Assembly (NCBI GenBank): GCA_965233625.1
Contig: OZ247499.1
Coordinates: 2,976,001-3,040,000 of the forward strand
Origin: G965233625 sp965233625
GTDB taxonomy: Bacteria > Planctomycetota > Planctomycetia > Pirellulales > Pirellulaceae
Reading direction: 5' to 3'
DNA: 64,000 nt
The position numbers and the translations under genes were made by a program. Shown in pieces: positions 50,342-59,438 of this stretch (positions are counted from its first letter, which is position 1; the number at the start of each line of letters is the position of its first letter). Under the pieces are notes generated by a model that worked only from the letters and a program-made list of their open reading frames with translations, did no database searches and was not told the origin of the DNA.

Positions 50342-51979
50342 CTATTTCAGCACTGGCAGCAACGCGGCTGTTTCTGGTTTATCGCTGGGTAGTTCGCGCA
50401 TCCATTCCATCGCGTTCCACATCAGCTTTTCAAACGCGGGTTGTTTGAAATCGCTCTCATGTCCCAGCGACGTGTAGAACACTTTGGCTTTGCCATACAT
50501 GTGCGTCCACGCCACCGGCTCGGCGTCTTTGCCGGGAATGGCGCCGTGCAGCAGGGCGGTGGCTTCTGCGACAAGCGGCTGCGCCTTGTAGAGCGAACCG
50601 CCCGAAGCGAATGGCAGTTTCACATCTTTCAGAACCGGGTGCTTCGCGGCGCCTTCCGCGGCGGTGACTTTGGTTTCAATGCCGCGGCCATAGTGGCCTT
50701 TGTAGTTGCCGCCCAGCACTTCCGGGTCGAACTTGGGCCACTCGGCATGACCCTCGGGGCCTTTGCCTCGGGCGTCGAAGGCGTGGCTGGAAGTGCGGAT
50801 TGCCAGCAGCGGTTTGCCTGCCTGCAGATGTTTGCGGATGGCGCCAAGCTGGTCGGCGGGCAGCGCCTGCCGCCGGACACTTAGCACCAGTACATCGGCG
50901 TCCTTCAGCGCCGCGGTCAGTCCCTCGATGTTGTGCTTCTGCGGATCGCCCTTCAGCACGGTGACTTCATAGCCGCGCTGCGTGGTCCAGATTTTTTTGG
51001 CCAGTGCGGGCAGCGTGTCCCAGGTTTTGTATTCAGGCTCTGCAATGGCGATCACCACACGCGTGGGTTTGTCCCACTGAAAGGTGAAGGCCTTACCGGC
51101 GACAATCTGGTCGCTGGTGATCGTCGGCGCCACATATTTTTCGATGTGCTCAATAATCAGGTCCGTCCCCCGGTAATGCGATACATAAGGCCGCCGGGCG
51201 GGGTTGTACATGGTGTCTGTCATATCGCGCATCAGCACCGCATTCATGCCGTTGCGTGCCATCTGCCGCAGACCGAACGGGCGGCCGAGAACGCACATAT
51301 TGGTGTGCACGCCCAGCAGCACCACGTTCTTCACACCGCGGGCCTGCAGCGCGTTCCAGATCTCGTCGCCGCGGTCGCTGATGAGATCGCGCTCGCTGTC
51401 AATCTTGAGGGCAGGCGTCTGCTGCTGCCAGGGACGGGCAGGGTTGCGTCCAGCCTTTTTGAGGATCGCTTCCCATTCGGCATGGCGGACGGGATGATCG
51501 TCTTCGCCGCCGTCTGTCTGATCAATCGGATAGGCGGACATCTCTTCGCCGGGTATCTGTTTGCACCACTGCGTGATCTCAGCCGGCAGGTTGTCCGCTT
51601 TCTCAAAGCTGGCAGCGCGTTTGCGGGCGGGATGATCTTTGTAGAAGTCCATGCAGCCACTGGGGGCGTGAATGACCAGCGAGCCGCGACTTCGCATTTC
51701 AGCCAGCACCTGATTCATCCGCGGCGTCATCTCGCTGCCGCGGATGGTGGCGTTGCGGCAGTGATGCGAGTCCCACATGTCGCACACGATCACGGCCGTC
51801 TGCGAAGGTTTCCAGACCTCGGGCGTGGTGACCTGCGACCACGAGCCATCTTTGCCACGCCACATTTTACGCGTCTGCAGCTTGTACGCCGCGGGTTCCG
51901 CCGCCTGAAGCATCAGCGGAGCAGCGAGCAGGAGCAACAAGCCGGGCAGGCAGCGTCTTAGTATCTGGTTGGCGATCAT
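50342..51979 (-). CDS. Secreted isochorismatase-like hydrolase fused to ThuA domain
   Basis: The 545-residue protein has a signal peptide (LPGLLLLLAAPLMLQAAEP) and two enzymatic-looking domains. Residues ~55-270 are an isochorismatase/cysteine-hydrolase fold: catalytic Asp in VIVCDMWDSHH and Cys in LLGVHTNMCVLGR. Residues ~310-540 are a ThuA-like (type 1 glutamine amidotransferase-like) domain containing TSSHAFDARG, GRGIETKV and VFYTSLGHESDFK. GGAGG lies nine bases before the ATG. The fusion hints at sugar or amide catabolism in the periplasm; the substrate is unknown. It is divergent from the DUF1571 gene. Confidence 0.9.
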   Translation of the reverse strand: MIANQILRRCLPGLLLLLAAPLMLQAAEPAAYKLQTRKMWRGKDGSWSQVTTPEVWKPSQTAVIVCDMWDSHHCRNATIRGSEMTPRMNQVLAEMRSRGSLVIHAPSGCMDFYKDHPARKRAASFEKADNLPAEITQWCKQIPGEEMSAYPIDQTDGGEDDHPVRHAEWEAILKKAGRNPARPWQQQTPALKIDSERDLISDRGDEIWNALQARGVKNVVLLGVHTNMCVLGRPFGLRQMARNGMNAVLMRDMTDTMYNPARRPYVSHYRGTDLIIEHIEKYVAPTITSDQIVAGKAFTFQWDKPTRVVIAIAEPEYKTWDTLPALAKKIWTTQRGYEVTVLKGDPQKHNIEGLTAALKDADVLVLSVRRQALPADQLGAIRKHLQAGKPLLAIRTSSHAFDARGKGPEGHAEWPKFDPEVLGGNYKGHYGRGIETKVTAAEGAAKHPVLKDVKLPFASGGSLYKAQPLVAEATALLHGAIPGKDAEPVAWTHMYGKAKVFYTSLGHESDFKQPAFEKLMWNAMEWMRELPSDKPETAALLPVLK

Positions 51980-52129
51980 CCCTTCAAACCTCCGGCTGAA
52001 AGTGCGTTTGTTGAATGTGGTGTATCATAACTGGAAAACCTGCACGCCGCCCGCCTGTACTTCGCCCTGCTGGCAGAGAACAATGGAAGGCGACTTCAGC
52101 TTCCCGCCGCCCCGCCCAGATATCGCGTT

Positions 52130-53008
52130 ATGCCCAGCCCCGCCTCGCCGCCGACTTCTCCGTTCCGCCGCATTGCGCTGATTGCCGTGCTGCTGCTGGG
52201 CATAGTGGGCGTCGGCGTCGCCGCTGCCTATGTGGGTGGTGCGTTCGATCCTCCACCACCGGCGACCGGTGCGCCGCTGTTCAAAGGCGACAAGCATCCG
52301 CTGGACGACGCCATTGCTTATGCAGAGCAACGACGGGAACAGATGCAACAGGATGTACGCGGCTACACCGGCAACCTGACCAAGCGGGAGCGATTTGGCG
52401 ACAAGCTGCTGGAAGAGCAGATGGAAGTGAAGGTCCTCAACCGCAGAACCAGGGGCGAAGAAATCGTCACGCCATTTTCGGTGTATCTAAAGTTCATCGC
52501 CCCGGCCGCCAAGAAGGGCCGAGAGGTCATCTACGTTGAAAACCGCGACGAAGGCAAGCTCGTTGCGCACGAGGGCGGCTTGTTTAACATCATGCGGGCG
52601 AAACTGGAACCCGATGGACAACTGGCAATGATGGGCAACCGTTATCCGCTGACCGATATTGGCCTGGATAACCTAGCGGTCAAACTTGTCGAGCGCGGCA
52701 AAGTAGATCGCAAATGGGGCGCCGTGGAAGTAGAGATGCGCGACGCGACCGGCCCGGATGACCGGCCGTGCAAACTCATAGAGATCCGCCACCCGGAGCA
52801 ATGGCCTGAGTTCGATTTCTATCTCGCCCGGATCTTCATCGACGAAGAACTTAATGTACCCGTCCGCTATTCGGCCTACACCTGGCCGGTTGAGCCGGAT
52901 GGTGATCCAGTGCTGGAAGAAGAGTACATCTATACAAATCTAAAGCTGAATCCGGGCCTGACCGCCGCAGACTTCGACCCGGATAACAAAGCGTATAGTT
53001 ATCCGTAA
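52130..53008 (+). CDS. DUF1571 family protein
   Basis: This 292-residue protein has a single N-terminal TM (IALIAVLLLGIVGVGVAAAYV). A soluble domain follows with GYTGNLTKRERFGDKLLEEQ, EVKVLNRRTRGEE and a C-terminal EEYIYTNLKLNPGL. Members of this family are almost confined to planctomycetes and are of unknown function; the domain looks beta-rich like LolA-type carriers, which is inference. It is transcribed divergently from the isochorismatase-ThuA gene, 150 bp apart. It converges on the PQQ-propeller gene. Confidence 0.85.
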   Translation: MPSPASPPTSPFRRIALIAVLLLGIVGVGVAAAYVGGAFDPPPPATGAPLFKGDKHPLDDAIAYAEQRREQMQQDVRGYTGNLTKRERFGDKLLEEQMEVKVLNRRTRGEEIVTPFSVYLKFIAPAAKKGREVIYVENRDEGKLVAHEGGLFNIMRAKLEPDGQLAMMGNRYPLTDIGLDNLAVKLVERGKVDRKWGAVEVEMRDATGPDDRPCKLIEIRHPEQWPEFDFYLARIFIDEELNVPVRYSAYTWPVEPDGDPVLEEEYIYTNLKLNPGLTAADFDPDNKAYSYP

Positions 53009-53086
53009 CGCGATGCACTTGCGTTGCAGGGCTTCCGGCACGACCCCGGTGAATCCGGGATCGTGTCAACTTTCGGGCAGCAATGA

Positions 53087-54673
53087 CTACTTGCTGATGC
53101 AGTACAGACGGGTGCCTGTGCGGATGAGCAGTTTGCCGGCGGATGCCGCAACGCCATAGACAATCGGATCGCGGGCAGCCGCCTGCGAGTTCGCGCGCCG
53201 CTCGGCAAAGCTGCGGGCCATGGCCGTGAGTTCCGCAGCGTCCAGTTCACCGTCGCCATTGCTGTCGACGCGGGCCAGCAATGAACGGAACTGTGGCGGG
53301 ATTTCGGCGCCGGTGAGTTTGCCATCTTTATTGGCGTCGCCGCGCATCAGCATCGCCATCATCCGGCCGCCTGGTTTCTCGGCTTCCGGCTTGGCAGTGG
53401 TTGGCTTGGCGTTATCTGCATCATCGCCCTTCCCTGCTGCCGCTACATGGCCGCCGTGATGACTGCCGTGGCCGCCGGTAAATTCGACGTACGTTTCTGG
53501 TTTGGGTGGCGAAGCCTTGTCCCACAGATCGTTGGTTACGACCACTTTGTATTCGCTACCGGCTTCGATGACCTGGGTCGAACCATTTTTGCAGAAGAAG
53601 TACACATGCGATTTGCTGACCACAGGCGTCGCCCAGCAGGGGCCGGGCAGCCGTTTGCGGTAATGCACTTTGCCGTTGGCGATATCCAGACAATGGAGCA
53701 CACCAGCTTTGTTGACGAAGTAAACGCAGTCACCGGCCACAACCGGGCTGGCATAGTCGCTGATGGCTTTCGAAGCCCGCCAGAGGACTTCCGGGGTTTT
53801 CTTCGCACCCGCGGAAATGTCCAGGCAGCAGTTAGACCGGATACTGCCTTCTTTGGCGAATTCCGGCAGTCGCGCGCCGACAAACAGTTTGTTGCCATGC
53901 ACGGTCGGCGAAGGCACGGAGTTGCCGTCCAGACCATCGACCGCCCAAAGCTCTTTGCCGTCTGACGGATCATAGGCGGTCACCGCGCCGGCAGAACTGA
54001 CAATCAACTGCGGATTCGCCTGGTCGCCGGTCAAAATGGGCGAAGACCAGGAAGAACCCGATGGGCGCCGCACTTTCCAGGTGGTTTTGCCATCTGATTT
54101 CTTGATGGCGACAAGGTGGCTCGGCCCGCGGTGTTCGAGGTTGAGAAACATATGCGAATCATCCTGCGCTGGCGAACTTCCTAGACCGTGATTGTTCTCA
54201 AACTCTCCGAATTCCTCACTTAAGACCCGGCGCCAGATCTGCTTTCCCTGGAGATCAACGGCCAGAAGATCTCCTGTTTCAAAGAAGACATATACCGCAT
54301 TGCCATCTACGACCGGCGTCGGCGCTGCACGCGACGCCATATAATTAGAAGGAGATTTGTTGGCGGAGGAAATCTTATAACGCCAGGCTTCTTTGCCCGT
54401 CTCCAGATTCAGGCACTGAATAAGGCAATGCTCCTTCATCCCGCCGACAACCGATGCAATAAAAACCTGCTGGTTGTGAATCACGGGTGTCGACTGTCCA
54501 TAGCCCGGCAGTTCATGCTGCCAGGTGATGGACTCAGGCGTCCAACGGATGGGAAGGCTGGCGGCGGCAGAGTTTCCGCCATTCCGGAAGCTTGCCCAGT
54601 CTGCTTTGACCGCAACGGGAAAAAATAGCAGTAGAATTAGAATGTGTAAGATTTCAATACATTTACGTTTCAT
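53087..54673 (-). CDS. Secreted PQQ-like beta-propeller with EF-hand insertion
   Basis: This 528-residue protein has a signal peptide (LHILILLLFFPVAVKA) and PQQ-like propeller blades (VYVFFETGDLLAVDLQG, AYDPSDGKELWAVDGL, LHCLDIANGK). A His/Gly-rich stretch (GGHGSHHGGHVAAAG) is followed by two EF-hands: GDANKDGKLTGAE and VDSNGDGELDAAE (~440-475). The last blade resumes after the EF-hands, so these are inserted. AAAGG lies 10 bases before the ATG. It sits 32 bp after a lipoprotein gene that follows a DUF1559 gene, all minus strand. Confidence 0.88.
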   Translation of the reverse strand: MKRKCIEILHILILLLFFPVAVKADWASFRNGGNSAAASLPIRWTPESITWQHELPGYGQSTPVIHNQQVFIASVVGGMKEHCLIQCLNLETGKEAWRYKISSANKSPSNYMASRAAPTPVVDGNAVYVFFETGDLLAVDLQGKQIWRRVLSEEFGEFENNHGLGSSPAQDDSHMFLNLEHRGPSHLVAIKKSDGKTTWKVRRPSGSSWSSPILTGDQANPQLIVSSAGAVTAYDPSDGKELWAVDGLDGNSVPSPTVHGNKLFVGARLPEFAKEGSIRSNCCLDISAGAKKTPEVLWRASKAISDYASPVVAGDCVYFVNKAGVLHCLDIANGKVHYRKRLPGPCWATPVVSKSHVYFFCKNGSTQVIEAGSEYKVVVTNDLWDKASPPKPETYVEFTGGHGSHHGGHVAAAGKGDDADNAKPTTAKPEAEKPGGRMMAMLMRGDANKDGKLTGAEIPPQFRSLLARVDSNGDGELDAAELTAMARSFAERRANSQAAARDPIVYGVAASAGKLLIRTGTRLYCISK

Positions 54674-54705
54674 CAGGTAGTAACCTTTATTGTAATTCTT
54701 ATATG

Positions 54706-55119
54706 CTAAAGAGGGCGTGCTGCTTTGGCAGGAAGCTCAATTGTTAATGTCTCTTCACCATTCCAGGTAGCCGTAAGCGGAGACTCTTCAACGCTGGACC
54801 ACGGTTTTCTGATCTGCCAGTCGCCCAGTGATTCGCACACCACAACGTAAGTCGTCCCTTGCGCGCCGCCCTCGATTGGTTTCATGGCGGCGATGCCGGT
54901 GGCGGTGGTGATTCCCTCGTAACAGGGAGTCGCCCGGCGGTCTTCTGCGGGTACCAGCCGCACGCGAATGTTGCCCGTGGGCTGACCGTCTAACTGGACG
55001 ATCATCTGAAACGCAGATGCTTCGTGCGGACGTTGCGCCCCGCAACCCGTAAGTGCGGCGCCAATCATACAGAGCAGAAGTGCACGGCAATGCATGCGGA
55101 AAGCGTTAGAACTGGCCAT
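54706..55119 (-). CDS. Predicted lipoprotein with beta-sandwich-like domain
   Basis: The 137-residue product starts at the ATG at 55119 (GGAGGAG 12 bases upstream) or alternatively 55095, giving a shorter signal peptide. The lipobox LTGC is in ALLLCMIGAALTGCGAQRP. The mature part (VQLDGQPTGNIRVRLVPAEDRR, then ITTATGIAAMK) resembles transthyretin/carboxypeptidase-regulatory domains often encoded after DUF1559 genes. Its start overlaps the DUF1559 stop, so the pair is coupled. It is probably a small outer-membrane or cell-surface lipoprotein. Confidence 0.78.
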   Translation of the reverse strand: MASSNAFRMHCRALLLCMIGAALTGCGAQRPHEASAFQMIVQLDGQPTGNIRVRLVPAEDRRATPCYEGITTATGIAAMKPIEGGAQGTTYVVVCESLGDWQIRKPWSSVEESPLTATWNGEETLTIELPAKAARPL

Positions 55120-56164
55120 TGCTGACGGCTTCTCCTCCGTTGCGTGAGAACAACGCACGGTGAACGGTCTGGTCGATCGTATCCGGCAGAAAATGCACGC
55201 TGCCATCGCTGAACGCGGCGTTAGCGCCGCCGGGATGCAGGCTGCGTGGTGCAAACCAGCCACGCCCGTGCACGTTGACGTCGGGAATGGGATTGTTGGG
55301 CGTGAGATAGCCATTGGTCACCACGGCGTAAGGAACACCGCGGATCCAGGTCTCGCCCCGCGTGCCGCGATAAGAGGAGATGCTGCCCGGAACGATTGTG
55401 GCAAGGTCAGGATTGGAGATCGTCGAACCGCCCTCCGTGAAACCGGGCTGCGGCGCCGGATTGCTGCTGGATCCCGACCACGAAGCAATGCTCCGTTGCA
55501 GAATCTGTGGCGGCGGCATGGTGGACGAAACCTGGCCGTCGCCCATTAGTGCTTCGCTGAGCATGACGGTATTGGATGTCCCATCTGTAATATCGGCGAA
55601 CCGTGCTTTCGAGCCGGTCCATACAATTCCATCCGTCTCATACCGGTCGTCGTAGTTGGTCCCCGTTCCGGAGCCATACGAGAACATGTAGTTTGTGCCG
55701 GCTATGGCAACATCGTTGCCGCCAGCGTCCTGAATAATTCGCGTCGGCTCCACTGCGTCACTGGGACAGAGGAATGTCTGCACAACCGTCGCCGCCGCCG
55801 GAGCAAAGGCGGGATTCAACTGCGCGGCCCAAGGCGGGCCGGTGTATAGCGGCTGTGAAAAATCAATAAGATCCTGCAGATTCTCCTGCTCCACAAACGG
55901 AAGAATCCGCGCCTGCGGCGAGCATGAACTTGAGCCGTCGATACCTGGAAAATGTTTATAGCTGGACTCGAAGTTATGAGTCGCTAACGCCAGTTGCTTG
56001 AGGTTATTGGTGCACTGAGAGCGGCGTGCTGCCTCGCGTGCTGCTTGAACCGCAGGCAGGAGAAGGCTGACCAGCACGCCGATGATGGCAATCACGACCA
56101 GGAGTTCCACCAGCGTAAAGCCATGCCGGCGCCGGGTGAATTTATTGGGGAAGTCTTTCATCAT
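55106..56164 (-). CDS. DUF1559 pseudopilin-like protein
   Basis: This 352-residue protein carries a type IV pilin-like N-terminus: RRHGFTLVELLVVIAIIGVL, with Phe after the cleavage-site Gly and Glu at position 5. Then come REAARRSQCTNNLKQLALA and, at the C-terminus, the DUF1559 motif HPGGANAAFSDGSVHFLPD. Such proteins are greatly expanded in planctomycetes and are thought to be surface or secretion pseudopilins. AGGA lies five bases before the ATG. It is followed by a coupled lipoprotein and a PQQ-propeller gene. A GspE/PilB-like ATPase gene lies at 30.3 kb. Confidence 0.95.
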   Translation of the reverse strand: MMKDFPNKFTRRRHGFTLVELLVVIAIIGVLVSLLLPAVQAAREAARRSQCTNNLKQLALATHNFESSYKHFPGIDGSSSCSPQARILPFVEQENLQDLIDFSQPLYTGPPWAAQLNPAFAPAAATVVQTFLCPSDAVEPTRIIQDAGGNDVAIAGTNYMFSYGSGTGTNYDDRYETDGIVWTGSKARFADITDGTSNTVMLSEALMGDGQVSSTMPPPQILQRSIASWSGSSSNPAPQPGFTEGGSTISNPDLATIVPGSISSYRGTRGETWIRGVPYAVVTNGYLTPNNPIPDVNVHGRGWFAPRSLHPGGANAAFSDGSVHFLPDTIDQTVHRALFSRNGGEAVSNGQF

Positions 56165-56339
56165 TTATGTCCTGATGGTTGGAAATATCTAAGTGAATAA
56201 TCTCTTCTTAGGCGCGCAGATTCTTTGTCACGGCGCATGCGGGACTAGACACGGAGTGCGCGTGCTTGAAAGCGGAAAATGAGAAAGCAGGCTGCCACGG
56301 GAACCACTGCAAGGCAGTGTCTGCCGTAAACCTGGCTCG

Positions 56340-56798
56340 TTAGAACTTCGTGCTGACGCCAGCGGGCGGACCGCGGGAGAGAGGCAGCGCTAGATCAACG
56401 CCTCGAGAAAACCGGCAATCCGTTATCGCAACGGTTTCCGGAGCTGTTCGCGACACATAAATCGCCGGTGGCGGCGGCGAAGAACTGCCCAACGTCGAGA
56501 AGTCCTGACAGATGCTGCAGTTGCAATAGTCATGCAGCGGCATGACTGGAAGCAACATCCTAGCGCCGTGCCACTCGCCATTCCCCGTTGAAGCGTGATG
56601 GCATGCCACATGATGCGAGCAGTGCCGTCCGTGGCAATGCTCGTGGGGCTTTGCTGGCGTGATGTCCTGGTCGCCGTCACATTCGCAGGTGTCTGGATGA
56701 CAGACATGCCCAGCCACGTGCACCACCGCACCTAATTGGGCAACGGTGAAAGCGATGCAAAGCACCAAGGCAAGTCGCGGTTGCAGCCGTGGGGTCAT
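56340..56798 (-). CDS. Cys/His-rich secreted protein
   Basis: This 152-residue product starts at the ATG at 56798, directly before a signal peptide (ALVLCIAFTVAQLGAVVHV); the frame also opens at a TTG at 56837. The mature part is dense in Cys and His: CHPDTCECDGD, HEHCHGRHCSHH, and HDYCNCSICQDF. The C-terminus includes SRGPPAG. This resembles DUF2946-like metal-associated proteins, but the match is only by composition and a few motifs. Metal binding is inferred. Divergent from nothing; 175 bp after the DUF1559 gene start. Confidence 0.65.
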   Translation of the reverse strand: MTPRLQPRLALVLCIAFTVAQLGAVVHVAGHVCHPDTCECDGDQDITPAKPHEHCHGRHCSHHVACHHASTGNGEWHGARMLLPVMPLHDYCNCSICQDFSTLGSSSPPPPAIYVSRTAPETVAITDCRFSRGVDLALPLSRGPPAGVSTKF

Positions 56799-56898
56799 CG
56801 GTTCGGCTATAGGAAGGCGTAAGGGTTTCTCTGACAAATCCCGTTATGCCATATCCCAGAAGTTTTGCAATAGCTTTGCATGTAGAAAAACCATGCAA

Positions 56899-57219
56899 TT
56901 AACCACGGAAGAATACAGCCAGCCAGACGGTCGGCTCGTCTCCGCAGGTCCAGTCAACGCGATGCTTCCGCCCCGCGTGAATCAGCACGTGGTCACCTGT
57001 GCACAGCTTCAGCTGTTGCCCGTCTTCGAAACGCAGGTGGCCTTCACCCTGCAGCACGACCACCCATTCATGTTCTTCCTGGTCGTACCAGAAGCCATCC
57101 GGGCTGCGATGACCGGTGGAAACGATGCGTTCGATCCGCACCGATCCACTGGTGACCAGCGTGGTGACGAGTTCTGCGGGCAGGCTGGCAGGAAGATCCT
57201 GCAAGAGATTGGTGGACAT
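56899..57219 (-). CDS. Cupin-domain protein
   Basis: This 106-residue single cupin has motif 1 with HEWVVVLQGEGHLRFEDGQ and motif 2 with GDHVLIHAGRKHRVDW, giving the His/Glu metal-ligand pattern. No further domain. Such small cupins bind metals and sugars or act as enzymes; function cannot be assigned. It lies 6 bp from the stop of the TadE-like gene in the same direction. Confidence 0.88.
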   Translation of the reverse strand: MSTNLLQDLPASLPAELVTTLVTSGSVRIERIVSTGHRSPDGFWYDQEEHEWVVVLQGEGHLRFEDGQQLKLCTGDHVLIHAGRKHRVDWTCGDEPTVWLAVFFRG

Positions 57220-57225
57220 GTAGAG

Positions 57226-57636
57226 CTATTCTACAATGATCCGTTCACGCAGAAGTTTGCATTCAGAGCGGATCACCATGTCGGACCGGAACATAGGCGT
57301 GATCCAGGCGTTGGACTTCAGCGGGACGGCTACTTCCACGGTCACATCGGGCGTCAGGTCCGTGATGGGATCTGGTGTGATGGTGACGGTAGCATCTTTA
57401 AGACCTACATCGCTCAGCCACTTCTGGGCTTCCGCCTCAGCCTGTTCCGCGGATGCGCCGGGAACCAGCCCGCGACGGGCGCCCTGATACGCAGCGATGC
57501 CGGCGGTGTTGTGGATCGTGTTGATCCGTGAGAACTCAATCGCCAGGAACACAACAAAGAACAGCACGCTGCCCGTCAGCGCAAATTCGACGGTCGCGGC
57601 GCCTCTGCGTTTTGGATGTTTTCTTCGTTTGGACAT
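57226..57636 (-). CDS. TadE-like pilus assembly protein
   Basis: This 136-residue protein has RRGAATVEFALTGSVLFFVVFLAI near its N-terminus, the TadE-type pseudopilin segment with the conserved Glu after Val. The rest is a short beta-rich domain (VTITPDPITDLTPDVTVEV). It is the third gene of a TadE-TadG/vWA-TadE operon, 8 bp after the preceding stop. TadE-like proteins are minor pilins of Flp/Tad pili, but no tad export genes are nearby. Confidence 0.86.
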   Translation of the reverse strand: MSKRRKHPKRRGAATVEFALTGSVLFFVVFLAIEFSRINTIHNTAGIAAYQGARRGLVPGASAEQAEAEAQKWLSDVGLKDATVTITPDPITDLTPDVTVEVAVPLKSNAWITPMFRSDMVIRSECKLLRERIIVE

Positions 57637-57644
57637 CGGTGATC

Positions 57645-58808
57645 TTAATCCGTCAGCACCACGGGAAGTGTGCGTGAAAGCTCCTGAAAGGCTTGCAGCA
57701 ATTCAGCTTCGTTTTCAGCGTGATAATGGGCGCCGCCTGTTTTCTTAGCGATTTTCTTCATCGCCTTCTGATCGGTCGCGGGCAGGAACGTCACGGTGTG
57801 AATGACAATGTTCTGTTTCTCGGCGTCTTTAGCCAGTTCTTCTGGGTCTTTCCCAATGTTCCATTCGCCGTCGGTCAGCAGAATGATGGTCTTTTTGGCA
57901 AGCGGCAGAGCGTCCGGCGCCGTCAACATACTCAACGCAGCCTCGAGTCCGGCGTACATGTCGGTGCCGCCGAGCATCAGGTCGTTGCCACGGGCGTCAA
58001 TTTTTGTCTGAATGCCGGCATAGTTGAAACCGAGTTTCTCATCGACAGTGACGGCGGGAAACGTCCGCCCGGTGGCTTTCCCTTCATACATATCGAGCGT
58101 GATTTCGGAGCCCCACGTCACTAGGCCGACACGGGGCGACTTGGCCACTCGCACGACTTCGCTCAGGAACAGTTGAATCGCACGTTCCAGAGAATCCCAG
58201 CGGCTACCCGTGTGTGGCGGATAGAAGAACTCCGCGGGCGAATTAGGTGTGCCAGCGGGGTACTTCCATTTGACGCCCGAAAGGTCAAAGCACATGGAAT
58301 GCGAGCGGTCGATCGCCAGCACGATCTCCTGGTCCACATGCGCCGCGGTAGCAACCTGATTGGGCGAGAAGTAACTGGTGCCGAAGATCTTGCCGAAAAA
58401 CAGGTCAACGCCATTCTGCCGCGAATGCACGCGGACGGCCGTCTGTTCCTTTTTGCTTTCGACAAAAGACCATGACCCGTCTTTGTTCTGTTCGGCCTTG
58501 CCCAGTTCAATATCTTCCGGGCTTAACTTGAGCGGCTGGCCGCCCAGCCGGTTCATTTCGCCGATCTTGATGGCGGCTTTGATCGCTGCTTCGGAACTCT
58601 GTTCGCGGGCGAGCGCTTCGGCCCCGGCTTTGGCCGCCGCATCGGTGGCGACCTGATTTTCTGTCTGCACCATCTGCATGTAGGCGATATCGATGCAGAA
58701 CAACGCCATCACCAGCAACACGACTACACACAACAGCACCAGCAGCAGCATGGTGCCGCGGCGTTTCTGAAAGCGTTTGTAGAGATTCTTTGGCATCGGG
58801 TTACTCAC
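57645..58808 (-). CDS. TadG-like protein with vWA domain
   Basis: This 387-residue protein has a basic N-terminus and a TM (MLLLVLLCVVVLLVMALFCI), followed by the TadG-type segment VQTENQVATDAAAKAGAEALA. A vWA domain (~170-385) then has an intact MIDAS site, DRSHSM, and a later Thr in LGGTDMYAGLEAA plus IILLTDGEW. It overlaps the upstream TadE gene by eight bases. It probably sits in the envelope with the vWA outside, possibly as an adhesin; no T-pilus secretin is nearby. Confidence 0.9.
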   Translation of the reverse strand: MSNPMPKNLYKRFQKRRGTMLLLVLLCVVVLLVMALFCIDIAYMQMVQTENQVATDAAAKAGAEALAREQSSEAAIKAAIKIGEMNRLGGQPLKLSPEDIELGKAEQNKDGSWSFVESKKEQTAVRVHSRQNGVDLFFGKIFGTSYFSPNQVATAAHVDQEIVLAIDRSHSMCFDLSGVKWKYPAGTPNSPAEFFYPPHTGSRWDSLERAIQLFLSEVVRVAKSPRVGLVTWGSEITLDMYEGKATGRTFPAVTVDEKLGFNYAGIQTKIDARGNDLMLGGTDMYAGLEAALSMLTAPDALPLAKKTIILLTDGEWNIGKDPEELAKDAEKQNIVIHTVTFLPATDQKAMKKIAKKTGGAHYHAENEAELLQAFQELSRTLPVVLTD

Positions 58809-59208
58809 GGGCCATGGTCACGGTTGCGCTGAAATTGCGGTTCGTAAACAAAGCGACCGGGTCAAGCATTAAGTTGGACTCCGCCGGCACTTCAATGGTC
58901 ACTGTCACGGGTTCGCCCTTGGCGGCGTCTTCGACGGACGCGGGATTGCAGGTAACCTTGCCGCCTTGAACGCCGCGGACGTTCAGCACCTGTTCGCCTG
59001 CCCAGATAGCGTCTTCGGTGGTGCCGCCCGTCTCGGCGCCTGCGCGGCAGGATTCGTACGCGGCAACCACGACGGCTTGGCGCACATAGATAGCGTTGGC
59101 CGATGTAATCGACGCAAAAACCAACCCGGTCATCAGTGGCAGGCAGATCGCAAATTCAACAAGCGACGCGCCTTGTTCGTCTGCCCAGAATCGTTGATAT
59201 ATAGACAT
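58801..59208 (-). CDS. TadE-like protein, first of operon
   Basis: This 135-residue protein has the segment EQGASLVEFAICLPLMTGLVF near its N-terminus, followed by AVVVAAYESCRAGAETGG, typical of TadE. The C-terminal half is a small beta-rich domain ending VTMARE. It overlaps the TadG-like gene by eight bases, so the three genes 59208-57226 are one operon. It is divergent from the DUF1552 gene; the 59209-59438 gap has a weak -10 (TACAAT at 59331) and nothing else. Confidence 0.88.
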   Translation of the reverse strand: MSIYQRFWADEQGASLVEFAICLPLMTGLVFASITSANAIYVRQAVVVAAYESCRAGAETGGTTEDAIWAGEQVLNVRGVQGGKVTCNPASVEDAAKGEPVTVTIEVPAESNLMLDPVALFTNRNFSATVTMARE

Positions 59209-59438
59209 TTCTTCCCTCTACCGGGAAAAATAGGTCGCATTCGGGGCCGGTTCAAACGAACTGCCGGGTTTTACACATGCGGTTTTCCGCGGGCGCCGGG
59301 AGGTTTTTAGGTAATTATCGCAAAATGCGTTACAATAATCGCTCCTGCCGGCGCATCTCTTGTTGAACCCCAGCGCCCCCAAACCTAACGGCCTTCCGTC
59401 CGGATCCTCCCTTTAATTGTTCACCTGGAGTCGAATAG

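Noticed and set aside
50933..51961. 342-codon plus-strand frame
   Set aside because: Antisense to the isochorismatase-ThuA gene.
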